Counted from the first letter of the stretch, positions 7,261-16,727 are shown. The stretch: DNA of 64,000 nucleotides from Mesorhizobium temperatum (GCF_002284575.1 NZ_NPKJ01000076.1:13432-77431), one strand, 5' to 3'. Notes: generated from the sequence alone by a model not told the origin. A program made the numbers and translations.

Positions 7261-9369
7261 TCACTTCGCCGCGCGCAGCCAGACCTTGTTGTCGTGGAAC
7301 GCAGCACCGCCATAGGGCGCCGGCGCATCGGCGCCGGTCAGGACGTTGATGCCCTCGCCGCGCTCGTGGGCGCTGTTGGGCCAGATGCCTTCGGCGACCA
7401 CGACGCCGCGCTTGACGCCGTCGAACAATCTTGCGTGCAGCACGACTTCGCCGCGCGCATTGCCGATCTCGACCCGGTCGCCATTGGCCAGCCCATAGGC
7501 TGCCGCATCGTCCGGATGCAAAAGCAGTTCCGGCCGGCCCTCCTTGGCCTTCGACACCGGCGTCTCCGAAAAAGTCGAGTTGAGGAAATTGCGCGCCGGC
7601 GAGGTGGTCAGCCGGAACGGATGCGCCGCATCCGCCACCTCGATCAGGTCGACGTGGTCGGGAAATTCCGGCAGGCTTGCCACCGGCCCGAACAGGCCCA
7701 TGCTTCGAGGCGGCCGGTTGGGCGCCGCCTGCCCGGTCCAGTCGGCACGGAAGCGGAATCTTCCGTCCGCGTGGCCGAAGCCGTTGATAAAATGCGCCGC
7801 CTCGAAATCCGGCTGCAAGTCGACCCACTTCTCTTCCTTGAGGCTCGAAAAACTACCCAGGCCGCGCTTGCCCAAAATGATGTCGATATGCTGCTGCTCG
7901 GTCATGCCGAAGCCGGGCTTGTCGCCAACACCAAGCCTTTTACCGAGTTCCTCGATGACGAAATGGTTGCTGCGCGGCCCTTCCGGCGGGTCGATCAGCT
8001 TCGGACCGAGCGTGATGTGCTGGTTGCCGCCGCCCTTGTAGACATCATCATGCTCGAGGAACATTGTCGCCGGCAGCACGACATCGGCGAGTTTTGCGGT
8101 GTCGGTCATGAACTGCTCGTGCACGCAGGAAAACAGGTCGTCGCGCAGAAAACCCTGCTTCACCAGCCGCTGCTCCGGCGCGACATTGACCGGATTGGTG
8201 TTCTGGATCAGCAGCGCGGTCACCGGCGGGCCGCCATAGAGCGCATCCGCCGCCCCGGTCAGCACCGGGCCGATTCGCGAATGGTCGAGGTGGCGGATCG
8301 CGGGGTCGCGCATCCGCGTGCCTTCCAGCAGTTCCTGGTTGAGCTTGAAGATGCCCGAATTGGAATGGAAGGCGCCGCCGCCCTCATATTGCCAGCAGCC
8401 GGTGACCGCGGCGATCGAGGCCGCGGCATGCATGTTGACCGAGCCGTTGCGCTGGCGCGAGAAGCCGTAGCCGAGGCGGAAATAGGTTTTCTTGGTCGTG
8501 CCGACGAGGCGGGCGAAGGCCTCGATCTCCTCGACCGAAAGCCCGGTGATATCAGCCGCCCATTGCGGCGTCCTCGTCTGAAGATGCGCTTCCAGACCGT
8601 GCGGATCGTCGGTGTATTTTTCCAAATAGGCGCGGTCTGCCATGCCGTCACGGAACAGCACATGCATCACCGCGCAGGCCAGCGCGCCATCGGTGCCGGG
8701 CTTCAGCACCAGGCCGAGATCGGCCTGCTTCATCGTCGCGTTTTCGTAGACGTCGATGACGACGATTTTTGCGCCGCGTTCCTTGCGCGCCTTGATCGCG
8801 TGGGTCATGACGTTGACCTGAGTGACCACGGCATTGGTGCCCCAGACCACCACGCAGTCGGACTTGGCCATCTCGCGCGGGTCGGGACCGCGCAACGCGC
8901 CGGCGCCCATCATCCAGCCGGTCCAGGCCAGATTGGTGCAGATCGACCCGAAGAAGCCGGAATACTTTTTCGCGTGGCGCAGCCGCTCGATGCCGTCGCG
9001 CTGCACCAGCCCCATCGTGCCGGCATAGTAATAGGGCCAGACCGTCTCCGAGCCGTATTTTGCCTCGGCCTCGATAAACTTTTCGGCGACGAGGTCGAGT
9101 GCGGCCTCCCAGCTCGCTTCCTTCCAGGTGCCATCGCCCTTGGCGCCGGCACGGATCAGCGGCTTCAGCAGACGGTCGGGATGATGGACGCGGTCGGCGT
9201 AACGGGCGACCTTGGCGCAGATGACGCCTGATGTGTAGCTGTTGGCCTTGGCGCCATGGACGCGGCCGATGCGCTTGCTGTCGAGCAGCTCGACCTCGAG
9301 CGCGCAGGTCGACGGGCAATCATGCGGACAGGCCGAATGGCCGATCCTGAGCTTGGCGTGCTGATTCAT
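7261..9369 (-). CDS. Molybdopterin-dependent oxidoreductase with [4Fe-4S] site
   Basis: This 702-residue protein belongs to the DMSO-reductase superfamily. The N terminus has CPHDCPSTC with a fourth cysteine in GVICAK, a [4Fe-4S] binding pattern. The molybdopterin oxidoreductase domain spans roughly residues 50-480 and the C-terminal dinucleotide-binding domain roughly 590-700 (ARNFLNSTFSET, HPDDAAAYGLANGDRVEI). No twin-arginine signal is visible, so it is probably cytoplasmic. The substrate cannot be assigned; formate dehydrogenase-like and biotin-sulfoxide-reductase-like enzymes are both possible. moaD and moaE, needed for its cofactor, are in this window but not adjacent. Confidence 0.88.
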   Translation of the reverse strand: MNQHAKLRIGHSACPHDCPSTCALEVELLDSKRIGRVHGAKANSYTSGVICAKVARYADRVHHPDRLLKPLIRAGAKGDGTWKEASWEAALDLVAEKFIEAEAKYGSETVWPYYYAGTMGLVQRDGIERLRHAKKYSGFFGSICTNLAWTGWMMGAGALRGPDPREMAKSDCVVVWGTNAVVTQVNVMTHAIKARKERGAKIVVIDVYENATMKQADLGLVLKPGTDGALACAVMHVLFRDGMADRAYLEKYTDDPHGLEAHLQTRTPQWAADITGLSVEEIEAFARLVGTTKKTYFRLGYGFSRQRNGSVNMHAAASIAAVTGCWQYEGGGAFHSNSGIFKLNQELLEGTRMRDPAIRHLDHSRIGPVLTGAADALYGGPPVTALLIQNTNPVNVAPEQRLVKQGFLRDDLFSCVHEQFMTDTAKLADVVLPATMFLEHDDVYKGGGNQHITLGPKLIDPPEGPRSNHFVIEELGKRLGVGDKPGFGMTEQQHIDIILGKRGLGSFSSLKEEKWVDLQPDFEAAHFINGFGHADGRFRFRADWTGQAAPNRPPRSMGLFGPVASLPEFPDHVDLIEVADAAHPFRLTTSPARNFLNSTFSETPVSKAKEGRPELLLHPDDAAAYGLANGDRVEIGNARGEVVLHARLFDGVKRGVVVAEGIWPNSAHERGEGINVLTGADAPAPYGGAAFHDNKVWLRAAK

Positions 9370-9419
9370 GGGGCGAGATTAGCGGGTTCCGGACACGGCG
9401 TGTAGGGCCAGATCGCGCC

Positions 9420-9610
9420 TTCCCTTCTCCCCCTTGTTGTGGGAGAAGGTGGCCGAGCCCACGGGTCTTGCCTCCGGCAAGCCCGAGGACAGGCTCCGCT
9501 CGGTCGGATGAGGGGGTGTTCCAGCCTGGCATCGCCGGCAATCCGTCCAACACCCCTCTTCCGGCTCGGCGCTACGCGCCGATCCACCTTCTCCCACAAG
9601 GGGAGAAGGC
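9420..9610. repeat. Extragenic palindromic repeat, family A, full-length copy
   Basis: About 190 bp are bounded by inverted CCTTCTCCCCCTTG-type and CAAGGGGAGAAGG arms, with inner GGGAGAAGGTGG and CCACCTTCTCCC also inverted. The middle holds GGATGAGGGGGTG and CACCCCTC blocks. The element fills the gap between two genes of the same orientation and looks like a MITE-like or REP-type unit. The right half matches 61-129. Confidence 0.75.
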
Positions 9611-9624
9611 AAAGGGGCGTCGCG

Positions 9625-11502
9625 CTACTCCGCCGTGCCTTCCTCGTATTCCGCCGACATCGACAGCCATTTTTCCTCGTGGGCGGCCAGCGTCTGGGCC
9701 AGTTGCGAGCGCTCCTTGGCAAGCCGTGTCGCCGTCGACGGGTCCTTTTCATAGACCGCCGGATTGGCGAGCTCGTCCTCGATCAAGTCGATGCGCTTGC
9801 GGATGCGGTCCATCAGCGCTTCGGTGGCGCGGATCTCCTTGGCCAGCGGCTCGAAGGTGGCGCGGCGAGCGGCCGCATCGCGGCGGCGGTCGGCCTTCGA
9901 GGCTTTTTCGGCCTCGCGCTTGCCGCGGCGGTCGCCTGACACGCCGGTGACCAGCGTCTTGTAGTCATCAAGGTCGCCGTCATAGGGGTTGACCGTCCCG
10001 TCCTTGACCAGCCACAGCCGGTCGGCCGTCGCCTCGAGCAGATGGCGGTCGTGCGAGATCAGGATGACGGCGCCGGGAAATTCGTTCAGCGCATGGATCA
10101 GCGATTCACGGCTGTCGATATCGAGATGGTTGGTCGGTTCGTCGAGGATGAACAGGTTTGGCCCCTCGAATGCCGACAGGCCCATCAGCAGCCGCGCCTT
10201 CTCGCCGCCGGACAGGTCCTTGGCGGCGGTGTTCATCTTCTCGGTGGTCAGGCCGAACTGGGCGACGCGGCCGCGCACCTTCGATTCCGGCGCTTCCGGC
10301 ATCAGCCGGCGGACATGCTCATAGGCGTTTTCATTCGGTCGGAGATCGTCGAGCTGATGCTGGGCAAAGATCGCCACCTTCAGGCCGGGCGCCACCGTCA
10401 TGGTGCCGGTCTCCTGCTTCAGGCGGCCGGACAGCAATTTGGCGAAGGTCGACTTGCCGTTGCCGTTGGCACCGAGCAGCGCGATGCGATCGTCGGCATC
10501 GATGCGCAGCGTCATCTTCTTCAGGATCGGCTCACACTGGACATAGCCGACATTGACGTTGTTGAGCGCAATGATCGGCGAGGCCACGGTCTTCACCGGC
10601 TCGGGAAAGGAGAACGGCCGCACGTTGTCGTTCACAATTGCGGCGATCGGCTTCATCTTCTCCAGCGCCTTGATGCGCGACTGGGCCTGTCTCGCCTTGG
10701 AAGCTTTGGCGCGGAAGCGCTCGACGAAGGACTCCATGTGCTTGCGCGCGGCTTCCTGCTTGACCCTGCCCTTCTCCTGCAATTCGCGCTGCTCGGTGTA
10801 TTGGCGCTCGAACTGGTCGTAGCCGCCGCGCCAGAAGGTCAGCTTCTTCTGGTCGAGATGGACGATCGAGTTGACGGCGCGGTTGAGCAGGTCGCGGTCG
10901 TGCGAGATCAGCAGCACCGTGTGCGGATATTTCGACACGTAGTTTTCCAGCCATAGCGTGCCTTCGAGGTCGAGATAGTTGGTCGGCTCGTCGAGCAGCA
11001 GCAGATCGGGCTCGGCAAACAGCACAGCGGCGAGTGCGACGCGCATGCGCCAGCCGCCAGAGAAGGACGAGGCCGGCCGCCGCTGGGCGTCGTCGTCGAA
11101 GCCGAGGCCGGCGAGGATGGTGGCGGCACGCGACTCGGCCGAATGGGCGTCGATATCGGCCAGCCGCATGTGGATGTCGGCGATGCGGTGCGGATCGGTC
11201 GCCGTCTTTTCCTCCTCGAGCAGTGCGGAGCGTTCAAGGTCGGCCTTGAGCACGATCTCGATCAGCGGCTCCTCGGTGCCGGGCGCTTCCTGCGCCACCT
11301 GGCCGATGCGCGTGTTCTTCGGCAGGCCGATCGAGCCGGTCTCGGAGGCGAGGTCGCCGGTGATCGCCTTGAACAAAGTCGTTTTGCCGGTGCCGTTGCG
11401 ACCGACAAGCCCTGCCTTGCTGCCGGCCGGCAAGGTCAGCGAGGCATGGTCAAGAAGCAGGCGTCCGGCCATGCGGAGCGAAAGGTCGTTAATGATCAGC
11501 AT
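9625..11502 (-). CDS. ABC-F family ATP-binding protein
   Basis: This 625-residue protein has two ABC ATPase domains and no membrane segment. Walker A motifs are GRNGTGKTT and GANGNGKST, signatures are SGGWRMRVALA and LSGGEKARLL, and Walker B motifs are LLLLDEPTNYLD and LFILDEPTNHLD. A charged linker follows the first domain, and a coiled coil of about 90 residues at the C terminus resembles Uup/YheS. ABC-F proteins act on ribosomes or DNA structure rather than transport. ATG 11502 (MLIINDLSL) is the family start; the 73-residue upstream extension has no support. Confidence 0.93.
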   Translation of the reverse strand: MLIINDLSLRMAGRLLLDHASLTLPAGSKAGLVGRNGTGKTTLFKAITGDLASETGSIGLPKNTRIGQVAQEAPGTEEPLIEIVLKADLERSALLEEEKTATDPHRIADIHMRLADIDAHSAESRAATILAGLGFDDDAQRRPASSFSGGWRMRVALAAVLFAEPDLLLLDEPTNYLDLEGTLWLENYVSKYPHTVLLISHDRDLLNRAVNSIVHLDQKKLTFWRGGYDQFERQYTEQRELQEKGRVKQEAARKHMESFVERFRAKASKARQAQSRIKALEKMKPIAAIVNDNVRPFSFPEPVKTVASPIIALNNVNVGYVQCEPILKKMTLRIDADDRIALLGANGNGKSTFAKLLSGRLKQETGTMTVAPGLKVAIFAQHQLDDLRPNENAYEHVRRLMPEAPESKVRGRVAQFGLTTEKMNTAAKDLSGGEKARLLMGLSAFEGPNLFILDEPTNHLDIDSRESLIHALNEFPGAVILISHDRHLLEATADRLWLVKDGTVNPYDGDLDDYKTLVTGVSGDRRGKREAEKASKADRRRDAAARRATFEPLAKEIRATEALMDRIRKRIDLIEDELANPAVYEKDPSTATRLAKERSQLAQTLAAHEEKWLSMSAEYEEGTAE

Positions 11503-11909
11503 GGCCGCGCTTTTGCACGGGACGTCAGCGCTTCGCAAGACCTTGAGCGCCGGTTGGCCGGATAAGGCATGAAAATGCCAGGCGCGGCCGGTTGCTTTAT
11601 GCCGCGGTGGGGAAGACGATTGATCCGATCGCCGGCCTCGCCGGATCAGAGGGCCAGCTTTGAATTGGGCCGGGAACCTGCTGCGACGGCGCGGCGCCTG
11701 GCGAGCATCGACTTCTCGCATCTGAAAATTGCGGTTTTGTCACATTTGTCAGTTGATTGACTGTTCAAGGCGGTGGTCTTCCGCGATCACCCCATGACGC
11801 AACGGCAAGACTCAGCTATCTCTAGGTATGCGGCGGACCTGATACCCGCCTGGCCGGCGTCATCGCTCCCCTCCCAAGCGGCGCCGGCCACCTTTCCTAA
11901 AGCGTTCCA
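11503..11909. other. Intergenic region with inverted repeat 11851-11890
   Basis: No gene is supported in this 407-bp stretch. It holds the inverted repeat TGGCCGGCG (11851-11859) and CGCCGGCCA (11882-11890), with a pyrimidine-rich loop. This may be the terminator of the small lipoprotein gene, which ends at 11910 on the minus strand. The rest presumably includes the promoter of the ABC-F gene. Confidence 0.45.
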
Positions 11910-12095
11910 TCACTGCGCCGGCGGCGTGCCGGGTTGATCATCGCCTGACGTCGATTTGGGTGCAGGGTCGACCTGCGGGTTTTGATCGGCGCCGGGGGCC
12001 TTTGTCGGTGGGATGTTGTTATCGCAAGCCGCGACAGCCAGCGCTGCCGCCAAAACGAGCCAGGTCGGGGCCAGAAAAATTGAGAGCTTGTTCAT
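11910..12095 (-). CDS. Small lipoprotein
   Basis: This 61-residue protein has a lysine-containing N terminus, a hydrophobic core LVLAAALAVAA and a lipobox ending in AAC at residue 24. The mature 37 residues are rich in Pro, Asp and Lys and are probably unstructured. ATG 12095 is preceded by a strong AGGAGG ribosome-binding site, which supports translation. The role is unknown. It resembles the many short Pro-rich lipoproteins of rhizobia. Confidence 0.7.
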   Translation of the reverse strand: MNKLSIFLAPTWLVLAAALAVAACDNNIPPTKAPGADQNPQVDPAPKSTSGDDQPGTPPAQ

Positions 12096-12225
12096 CGCTA
12101 CCTCCTGTCACCGGGCAAACGAGACGGTGCCGATTTGGTTGCACGCTCAGGCAGAGCTCGGGGCCTTTGGAAAGCGGGGAACAAAACGCGGCCTCTTCGG
12201 TTGGTTCATACCAGTGGAGAAAATC

Positions 12226-12396
12226 ATGATCCGTCTGCTCATAGCCGGGGCCGCCATTTACGTGGCCTACCGCATAGTCAGGGAAATCATTGACGAAGTG
12301 CCCGACGATTTCGATCCGCTGTTGCTGCCGCCTCCCGATGACGACAAGTCGTTGCCGCGGCAGTCGGCGGCGATGGGCGTAGAGCCCCAGCGCTAG
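12226..12396 (+). CDS. Small single-pass membrane protein
   Basis: The 56-residue product has one N-terminal hydrophobic helix (IRLLIAGAAIYVAYRIV) followed by an acidic, proline-rich tail with PPPDDDKS. ATG 12226 follows a GGAGA ribosome-binding sequence. The frame extends upstream without a stop, but that extension lacks any coding signature and overlaps the divergent lipoprotein gene. I do not recognise a family. Confidence 0.55.
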   Translation: MIRLLIAGAAIYVAYRIVREIIDEVPDDFDPLLLPPPDDDKSLPRQSAAMGVEPQR

Positions 12397-12497
12397 GCCC
12401 AGTTCATCGGCTGGTGCGCCAGTAGAATCGGACGCATCGGTCGCAACTTTCACGTCGAAAGCGTTGCGAACAAAGCAGAAACGATGCTTGATGGGCA

Positions 12498-14579
12498 ATG
12501 AACCTCGCTGCCCGTGATTCGACCTTCCGGCCTGCCTATCTCGCAAAGCTGAATGCCGAGCAGTGCCTTGCCGTCGAGCATGGCGACGGCGCGGTCGCCG
12601 GGCCGTTGCTGGTGATCGCCGGCGCCGGCTCCGGCAAGACCAGCACGCTGGCGCATCGCGTCGCGCATCTGATCGTCAGGGGCGCTGACCCCAGGCGCAT
12701 CCTTTTGATGACGTTTTCACGTCGCGCCGCATCGGAAATGGCCAAGCGGGTCGAGCGCATCGCCGGCGAGGTGCTCGGCCGGGACGCTTCCGTGATCACC
12801 GATGCGCTGAGCTGGGCCGGCACATTTCACGGCATCGGCGCCAGGCTGCTGCGCGACTATGCGCTGGAGATCGGCCTCGATCCGGCCTTCACCATCCATG
12901 ACCGCGAGGATTCCGCCGACCTGATGAACCTCGCCCGGCACGAACTCGGCTTCTCGAAAACCGAAGGCCGTTTTCCGACCAAGGGCACGTGCCTGGCGAT
13001 CTATTCGCGTGCGGTCAACGCGCAGGCGCCGCTCGGCGAGATTCTCGGTTCGGTGTTTCCCTGGTGCGCGGGTTGGGCAGAACAGCTTCAGGCGCTGTTT
13101 GCCCGATATGTCGAGGCCAAGCAGGCGCAGAACGTGCTCGATTACGACGACCTGCTGCTCTACTGGGCGCAGATGGCCGGCGAGCCGGAGATATCAGCGC
13201 ATCTGGGTGGGCGTTTCGACCATGTGCTGGTCGACGAGTACCAGGACACCAACCGGCTGCAGGCCGCGATCCTCACGGCGCTCAAGCCGGACGGATCCGG
13301 GCTGACGGTGGTCGGCGACGACGCGCAGTCGATCTATTCGTTTCGCGCGGCGGAAGTGCGCAACATCCTCGACTTCCCCAAACAATTCGAGCGGCCGGCC
13401 GAGATCGTCATGCTGGAGCGCAACTACCGCTCGACCGAGACCATTCTGGCCGCCGCCAATGCGGTGATCGGCGAGGCCTCGGAGCGATTTACCAAGAACC
13501 TCTGGTCGGAGCGCAGATCGACCGAAAAGCCGAAGCTGGTCAGCGTCCGCGACGAGGCCGAGCAGGCGAGTTACGTCTGCCAGGCGATCCTGACCGAGCG
13601 CGAGGCCGGCACGGCGCTGAAGGCGCAGGCCGTGCTGTTTCGCGCCTCGCACCACAGCGGGCCGCTGGAGATCGAGCTGACGCGCCGCAACATCCCGTTC
13701 GTCAAGTTCGGCGGGCTGAAGTTCCTCGACGCCGCCCATGTCAAGGACGTGCTGGCGGTACTGCGCTTCGCGGAAAACCCGCGCGACCGCGTCGCCGGTT
13801 TTCGCGCGCTGCAGCTTTTGCCCGGCATCGGCCCTTCGGCGGCTTCGCAGATCGTCGACACCATGGCGACGTCGCTCGACGAAGCGATGGGGCTGGCGCG
13901 CTATCGGCCGCCGCAGCGGGCCGCCGACGACTGGCCGGGTTTCGTCGCGCTGTTTTCGCAGCTTCGCACCGGGTCGGGAAAATGGCCTGTTGATCTCGAA
14001 CAGGTCAGGCTCTGGTATGAGCCGCATCTTGACCGCATCCACGAGGACGCAACGACGCGCCGGGCCGATATTCTGCAGCTCGAACAGATCGCCTCGGGCT
14101 ACGCCTCGCGCGAGCGTTTCCTCACCGAGCTGACGCTCGATCCGCCGGATGCGACCAGCGACGAGGCCGGGCCGCCGCATCGCGACGAGGACTATCTGAT
14201 CCTGTCGACCATCCATTCTGCCAAGGGCCAGGAATGGAAGAACGTCTTCGTGCTCAACACCGTCGACGGCTGCATCCCGATCGACCTCGCCGTCGGCAGC
14301 AAGTCGGACATCGACGAGGAGCGCCGCCTGCTCTACGTGGCGATGACGCGGGCCAAGGACGGCCTGCACCTGGTCATGCCGCAGCGCTTTTTCGTCCACG
14401 GCCAGGCGGCGCGTGGCGATCGCCACGTTTACGCCTCGCGCACCCGCTTCATCCCGGCCTCGATCCTCAGCGCCTTCGAACAGACATCATGGGCGAGCGT
14501 CCAGGCCAAGGACGATCCGCGCCGCCAGCCGCAAGTGCGCGTCGATCTTGGCGCCCGTATGCGTGACATGTGGAAATAG
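12498..14579 (+). CDS. UvrD/Rep-type superfamily 1 DNA helicase
   Basis: This 693-residue ATP-dependent 3'-5' helicase has the expected motifs in order: AGAGSGKT (Ia/Walker A, residues 41-48), LLMTFSRRAASEM, DEYQDTN (II), GDDAQSIYSFRAA (III), LERNYRST (IV), STIHSAKGQEW (V) and RRLLYVAMTRAKDGL (VI). It is shorter than UvrD of E. coli (720 residues) and closer to a family of UvrD-like proteins common in alphaproteobacteria. The likely role is DNA repair or replication restart. No partner gene is adjacent. Confidence 0.9.
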   Translation: MNLAARDSTFRPAYLAKLNAEQCLAVEHGDGAVAGPLLVIAGAGSGKTSTLAHRVAHLIVRGADPRRILLMTFSRRAASEMAKRVERIAGEVLGRDASVITDALSWAGTFHGIGARLLRDYALEIGLDPAFTIHDREDSADLMNLARHELGFSKTEGRFPTKGTCLAIYSRAVNAQAPLGEILGSVFPWCAGWAEQLQALFARYVEAKQAQNVLDYDDLLLYWAQMAGEPEISAHLGGRFDHVLVDEYQDTNRLQAAILTALKPDGSGLTVVGDDAQSIYSFRAAEVRNILDFPKQFERPAEIVMLERNYRSTETILAAANAVIGEASERFTKNLWSERRSTEKPKLVSVRDEAEQASYVCQAILTEREAGTALKAQAVLFRASHHSGPLEIELTRRNIPFVKFGGLKFLDAAHVKDVLAVLRFAENPRDRVAGFRALQLLPGIGPSAASQIVDTMATSLDEAMGLARYRPPQRAADDWPGFVALFSQLRTGSGKWPVDLEQVRLWYEPHLDRIHEDATTRRADILQLEQIASGYASRERFLTELTLDPPDATSDEAGPPHRDEDYLILSTIHSAKGQEWKNVFVLNTVDGCIPIDLAVGSKSDIDEERRLLYVAMTRAKDGLHLVMPQRFFVHGQAARGDRHVYASRTRFIPASILSAFEQTSWASVQAKDDPRRQPQVRVDLGARMRDMWK

Positions 14580-14736
14580 GCCGCCTCTTCGGCACGGCGC
14601 TCATGCCACGGTGCTTGGTGGCGAAAATCAAATCTCGGCAATATGGAACCTGATGCCGCAATCCGCGTTTCTGGGCGTCCGACCTAGATCGGAGAGCGGC
14701 GTCCGCCGTCACCTCCGCCCAATATGAGAGGCCAGA

Positions 14737-15039
14737 ATGCACGACACGATGCCCTTCACCCCGGTCGCCGTTACCGTCGGCGCCGGCCATAAGCGCATGC
14801 TCGCTTCGCTCTTCGACATGCATGAGTTCCTGACCGAGTTCCCGCCATCGCGACGACGCCTGAGCTATGGCGCGGCCGTGAAGGCCTGCGAGGCGGCACG
14901 CGCCGGCGAGATCTCGCCGGAAGCGGCGCGCGATGCCTTGATCACCTTCGCGGTGACGGCAGGCATTCTCTGGCCAGCCGCACAGCCGGCCGTCTCGGTC
15001 AAGCCGGTCGCCCGAGGCCAGGGCGGATACGCCGCCTGA
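14737..15039 (+). CDS. DUF982 domain protein
   Basis: This 100-residue protein matches the DUF982 pattern common in rhizobia: PVAVTVGAGHKRMLASL, then LTEFPPSRRRLSYGAAVKAC, then ALITFAVTAGILWPA. Members are short, soluble and often present in many copies per genome; their function is unknown. A hairpin terminator follows 28 bp after the stop. Confidence 0.75.
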   Translation: MHDTMPFTPVAVTVGAGHKRMLASLFDMHEFLTEFPPSRRRLSYGAAVKACEAARAGEISPEAARDALITFAVTAGILWPAAQPAVSVKPVARGQGGYAA

Positions 15040-15066
15040 CGCCTGCTAGGTCTATTTGCGACCAGG

Positions 15067-15102
15067 ACCCGTCGAGATGCTGTTCATCTTCGACGGGTTT
15101 TC
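15067..15102 (+). terminator. Rho-independent terminator after the DUF982 gene
   Basis: ACCCGTCGA (15067-15075) pairs with TCGACGGGT (15090-15098); the inner GATG and CATC extend the stem, and a short T-run follows. It lies 28 bp downstream of the DUF982 stop. Confidence 0.65.
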
Positions 15103-15144
15103 CGACTTGCTTTCAATCGATCATGATTTGCGGATAATTCCAAA

Positions 15145-15657
15145 TCAGGCGTAAGCGCGCCCCTCCTCGCTGCGCTGGAACAGCGTCAGGTCGAGTGACA
15201 CCGAGGGCCGGCCCAGAACGGTCAGGATCGTGTGCGCCTGGCCGCGGTGATGGGTCTGGTGGTTGAAGAAATGATCGAGCGCCGGCGCCAACCGCTGCGA
15301 GACGGTGCGCATATCGGAGACGGTCATGTAGGAGAAGCGGCCGGACAAAGCCTTGTCGCTTAACGCCCCGACCCAGTCGATGATCCTTTTGTCTTCGGCC
15401 TCGCGCGCCAGCCGCAAGCCCGGCAAGGCGCGGTGCAGGATCGTGTCGAGCCTGGCCGGCGCGTCGCCCTCGCCGGTAAAGCGCCTCATCCAGATGCGGT
15501 CGGCGGTCAGAATATGGTTGAGCGTGCCCATCATCGAGCCGAAGAAAGCGCCGACATTGCGGTCGAATTCTTCCTCGTCGAGGTCGGCGGCGGCATCGTA
15601 GATGCGGCTATTGGCCCATTGATTGTAGGCCGCAAACATCATGAAGTGCTGTTTCAT
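15145..15657 (-). CDS. DinB/YfiT-fold putative metal-binding protein
   Basis: The 170-residue protein fits the four-helix-bundle DinB family. Three histidines typical of the metal site are visible: LNHILTADRIWM near residue 48 and NHQTHHRGQAHTI near residues 132-142. The start region HFMMFAAYNQWAN is also characteristic. Despite the name, most members are not DNA polymerases; several are thiol-dependent hydrolases or transferases. It is divergent from the GST gene, with a family B repeat between them. Confidence 0.85.
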   Translation of the reverse strand: MKQHFMMFAAYNQWANSRIYDAAADLDEEEFDRNVGAFFGSMMGTLNHILTADRIWMRRFTGEGDAPARLDTILHRALPGLRLAREAEDKRIIDWVGALSDKALSGRFSYMTVSDMRTVSQRLAPALDHFFNHQTHHRGQAHTILTVLGRPSVSLDLTLFQRSEEGRAYA

Positions 15658-15698
15658 CTTTTTCTCCCGACCGCGAGACCCCGTTCCGGGGGCCTACC

Positions 15699-15796
15699 GC
15701 ATCGGCCCGAAAATAGGTACCGTTTTCGGAAACCACGATGCTTAGATTCAAAAGTGCTAGAGCGTACTTTCCAAGTGGACGCACGTCGCTCTAGTA
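15699..15796. repeat. Dispersed palindromic repeat, family B, copy 1
   Basis: The unit GCATCGGCCCGAAAAT...TTTTCGGAAA.CACGATGC..AGATTCAAA...AAG.GGACGCAC matches 55941-56042 with scattered differences. The first half is a hairpin (GCATCG with CGATGC, and CCGAAAA with TTTTCGG). It lies in the divergent gap before the GST gene. Confidence 0.7.
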
Positions 15797-15818
15797 GACC
15801 GCAAGGAAGCTGCCGCCA

Positions 15819-16523
15819 ATGACCATTCTGCTCTATGACCTCGTCGGACGCGATACCGCCCGTCCGTTCAGCCCGCATTGCTGGAAGGCGGCGATGGCGC
15901 TCGCCCACAAGGGGCTCGACATCTCCACCGTGCCGACACGTTTTCTCGAAGTGCCGACAGTTGAAGGCGGCGTTTCGAAGCTCGTTCCGGTGATCCGCGA
16001 CGGCGAGAAGGTGGTCGCCGATTCCTTCGCCATCGCGCTCTATCTCGACGAGGCCTATCCCGAGCGGCCGACATTGTTTTCCGGCGACGGCGGCAAGGCG
16101 ATGGCGCGCTTCATCGAACGCTGGTCGCAACTGACCATCCATCCCTATGTCACCACTGCGGCGATCATGGACCTACACGCCATGCAGGACGGGGCGAACG
16201 CCGCCTATTTCCGCCAAAACCGCGAGCAGCGCTTCGGCAAGAGACTGGAAGAGGTGATGGCGGCGCGCGACTCCGGCCTTGGCGCCTTCCGCGCCTCGCT
16301 GGAACCGTTGCGCTCGACGCTCGTCTATCAGCCGTTCATCGGCGGCCAATCACCGCTGTTTGCCGACTACATCGTCTTCGGCGCGCTGCAATGGGCGCGC
16401 ATCGCTTCCCCCTACCGGTTGCTCGACGACAGCGATGTGGTGGCGCAGTGGTTCGAGCGCTGCCTCGACCTGCATGATGGCCTCGGCCGCAAAGTGGCTG
16501 CGGCTGCCGCCGCCGCCACATAG
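15819..16523 (+). CDS. Glutathione S-transferase family protein
   Basis: This 234-residue protein has an N-terminal thioredoxin-fold domain with the SPHCWKAAMALAHKGL segment and VADSFAIALYLDEAYP, the usual glutathione gamma-glutamyl contact region. An all-helical C-terminal domain follows. The pattern resembles beta-etherase-like GSTs that act on aromatic or small electrophilic substrates, but the substrate is not known. The stop codon is the first part of the adjacent 8-bp repeat array. Confidence 0.85.
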   Translation: MTILLYDLVGRDTARPFSPHCWKAAMALAHKGLDISTVPTRFLEVPTVEGGVSKLVPVIRDGEKVVADSFAIALYLDEAYPERPTLFSGDGGKAMARFIERWSQLTIHPYVTTAAIMDLHAMQDGANAAYFRQNREQRFGKRLEEVMAARDSGLGAFRASLEPLRSTLVYQPFIGGQSPLFADYIVFGALQWARIASPYRLLDDSDVVAQWFERCLDLHDGLGRKVAAAAAAAT

Positions 16524-16705
16524 GGGAGTAAGGGAGTAAGGGAGTAGGGCAGTAGGGAGTAAGAAAGTAGCGGCGGCGCGAATACCTACTGCCCTACTGC
16601 CCTACTGCCCTACTGCCCTACTGCCCTACTGCCCTACTCCCCTACTCCCCTACTCCCCTACTGCCCTACTGCCCTACTCCCCTACTCCCCTACTCCCCTA
16701 CTCCC
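16523..16705. repeat. 8-bp tandem array with an inverted arm
   Basis: Positions 16586-16705 are 15 exact-length 8-mers in two versions, CTACTGCC and CTACTCCC, in the order six G, three C, two G, four C. At 16523-16570 about six degenerate units run in the reverse-complement sense (GGGAGTA and GGCAGTA types). A spacer of about 15 bp (GCGGCGGCGCGAATA) lies between the arms. The arms can pair into a long hairpin between the GST stop and bluB. Confidence 0.9.
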
Positions 16706-16727
16706 CTCGCAAAGGCAGCACGACATC

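Noticed and set aside
6748..9231. Plus-strand open frame of 827 codons
   Set aside because: It lies opposite the molybdopterin oxidoreductase, whose motifs are unmistakable; long antisense frames are expected at this GC content.
16586..16705. CRISPR-like array
   Set aside because: The units are 8 bp and contiguous, with no spacers and no cas genes, so it is a simple tandem repeat.
16524..16727. Cobalamin riboswitch before bluB
   Set aside because: The region contains only the repeat array; no B12-box-like sequence was seen.
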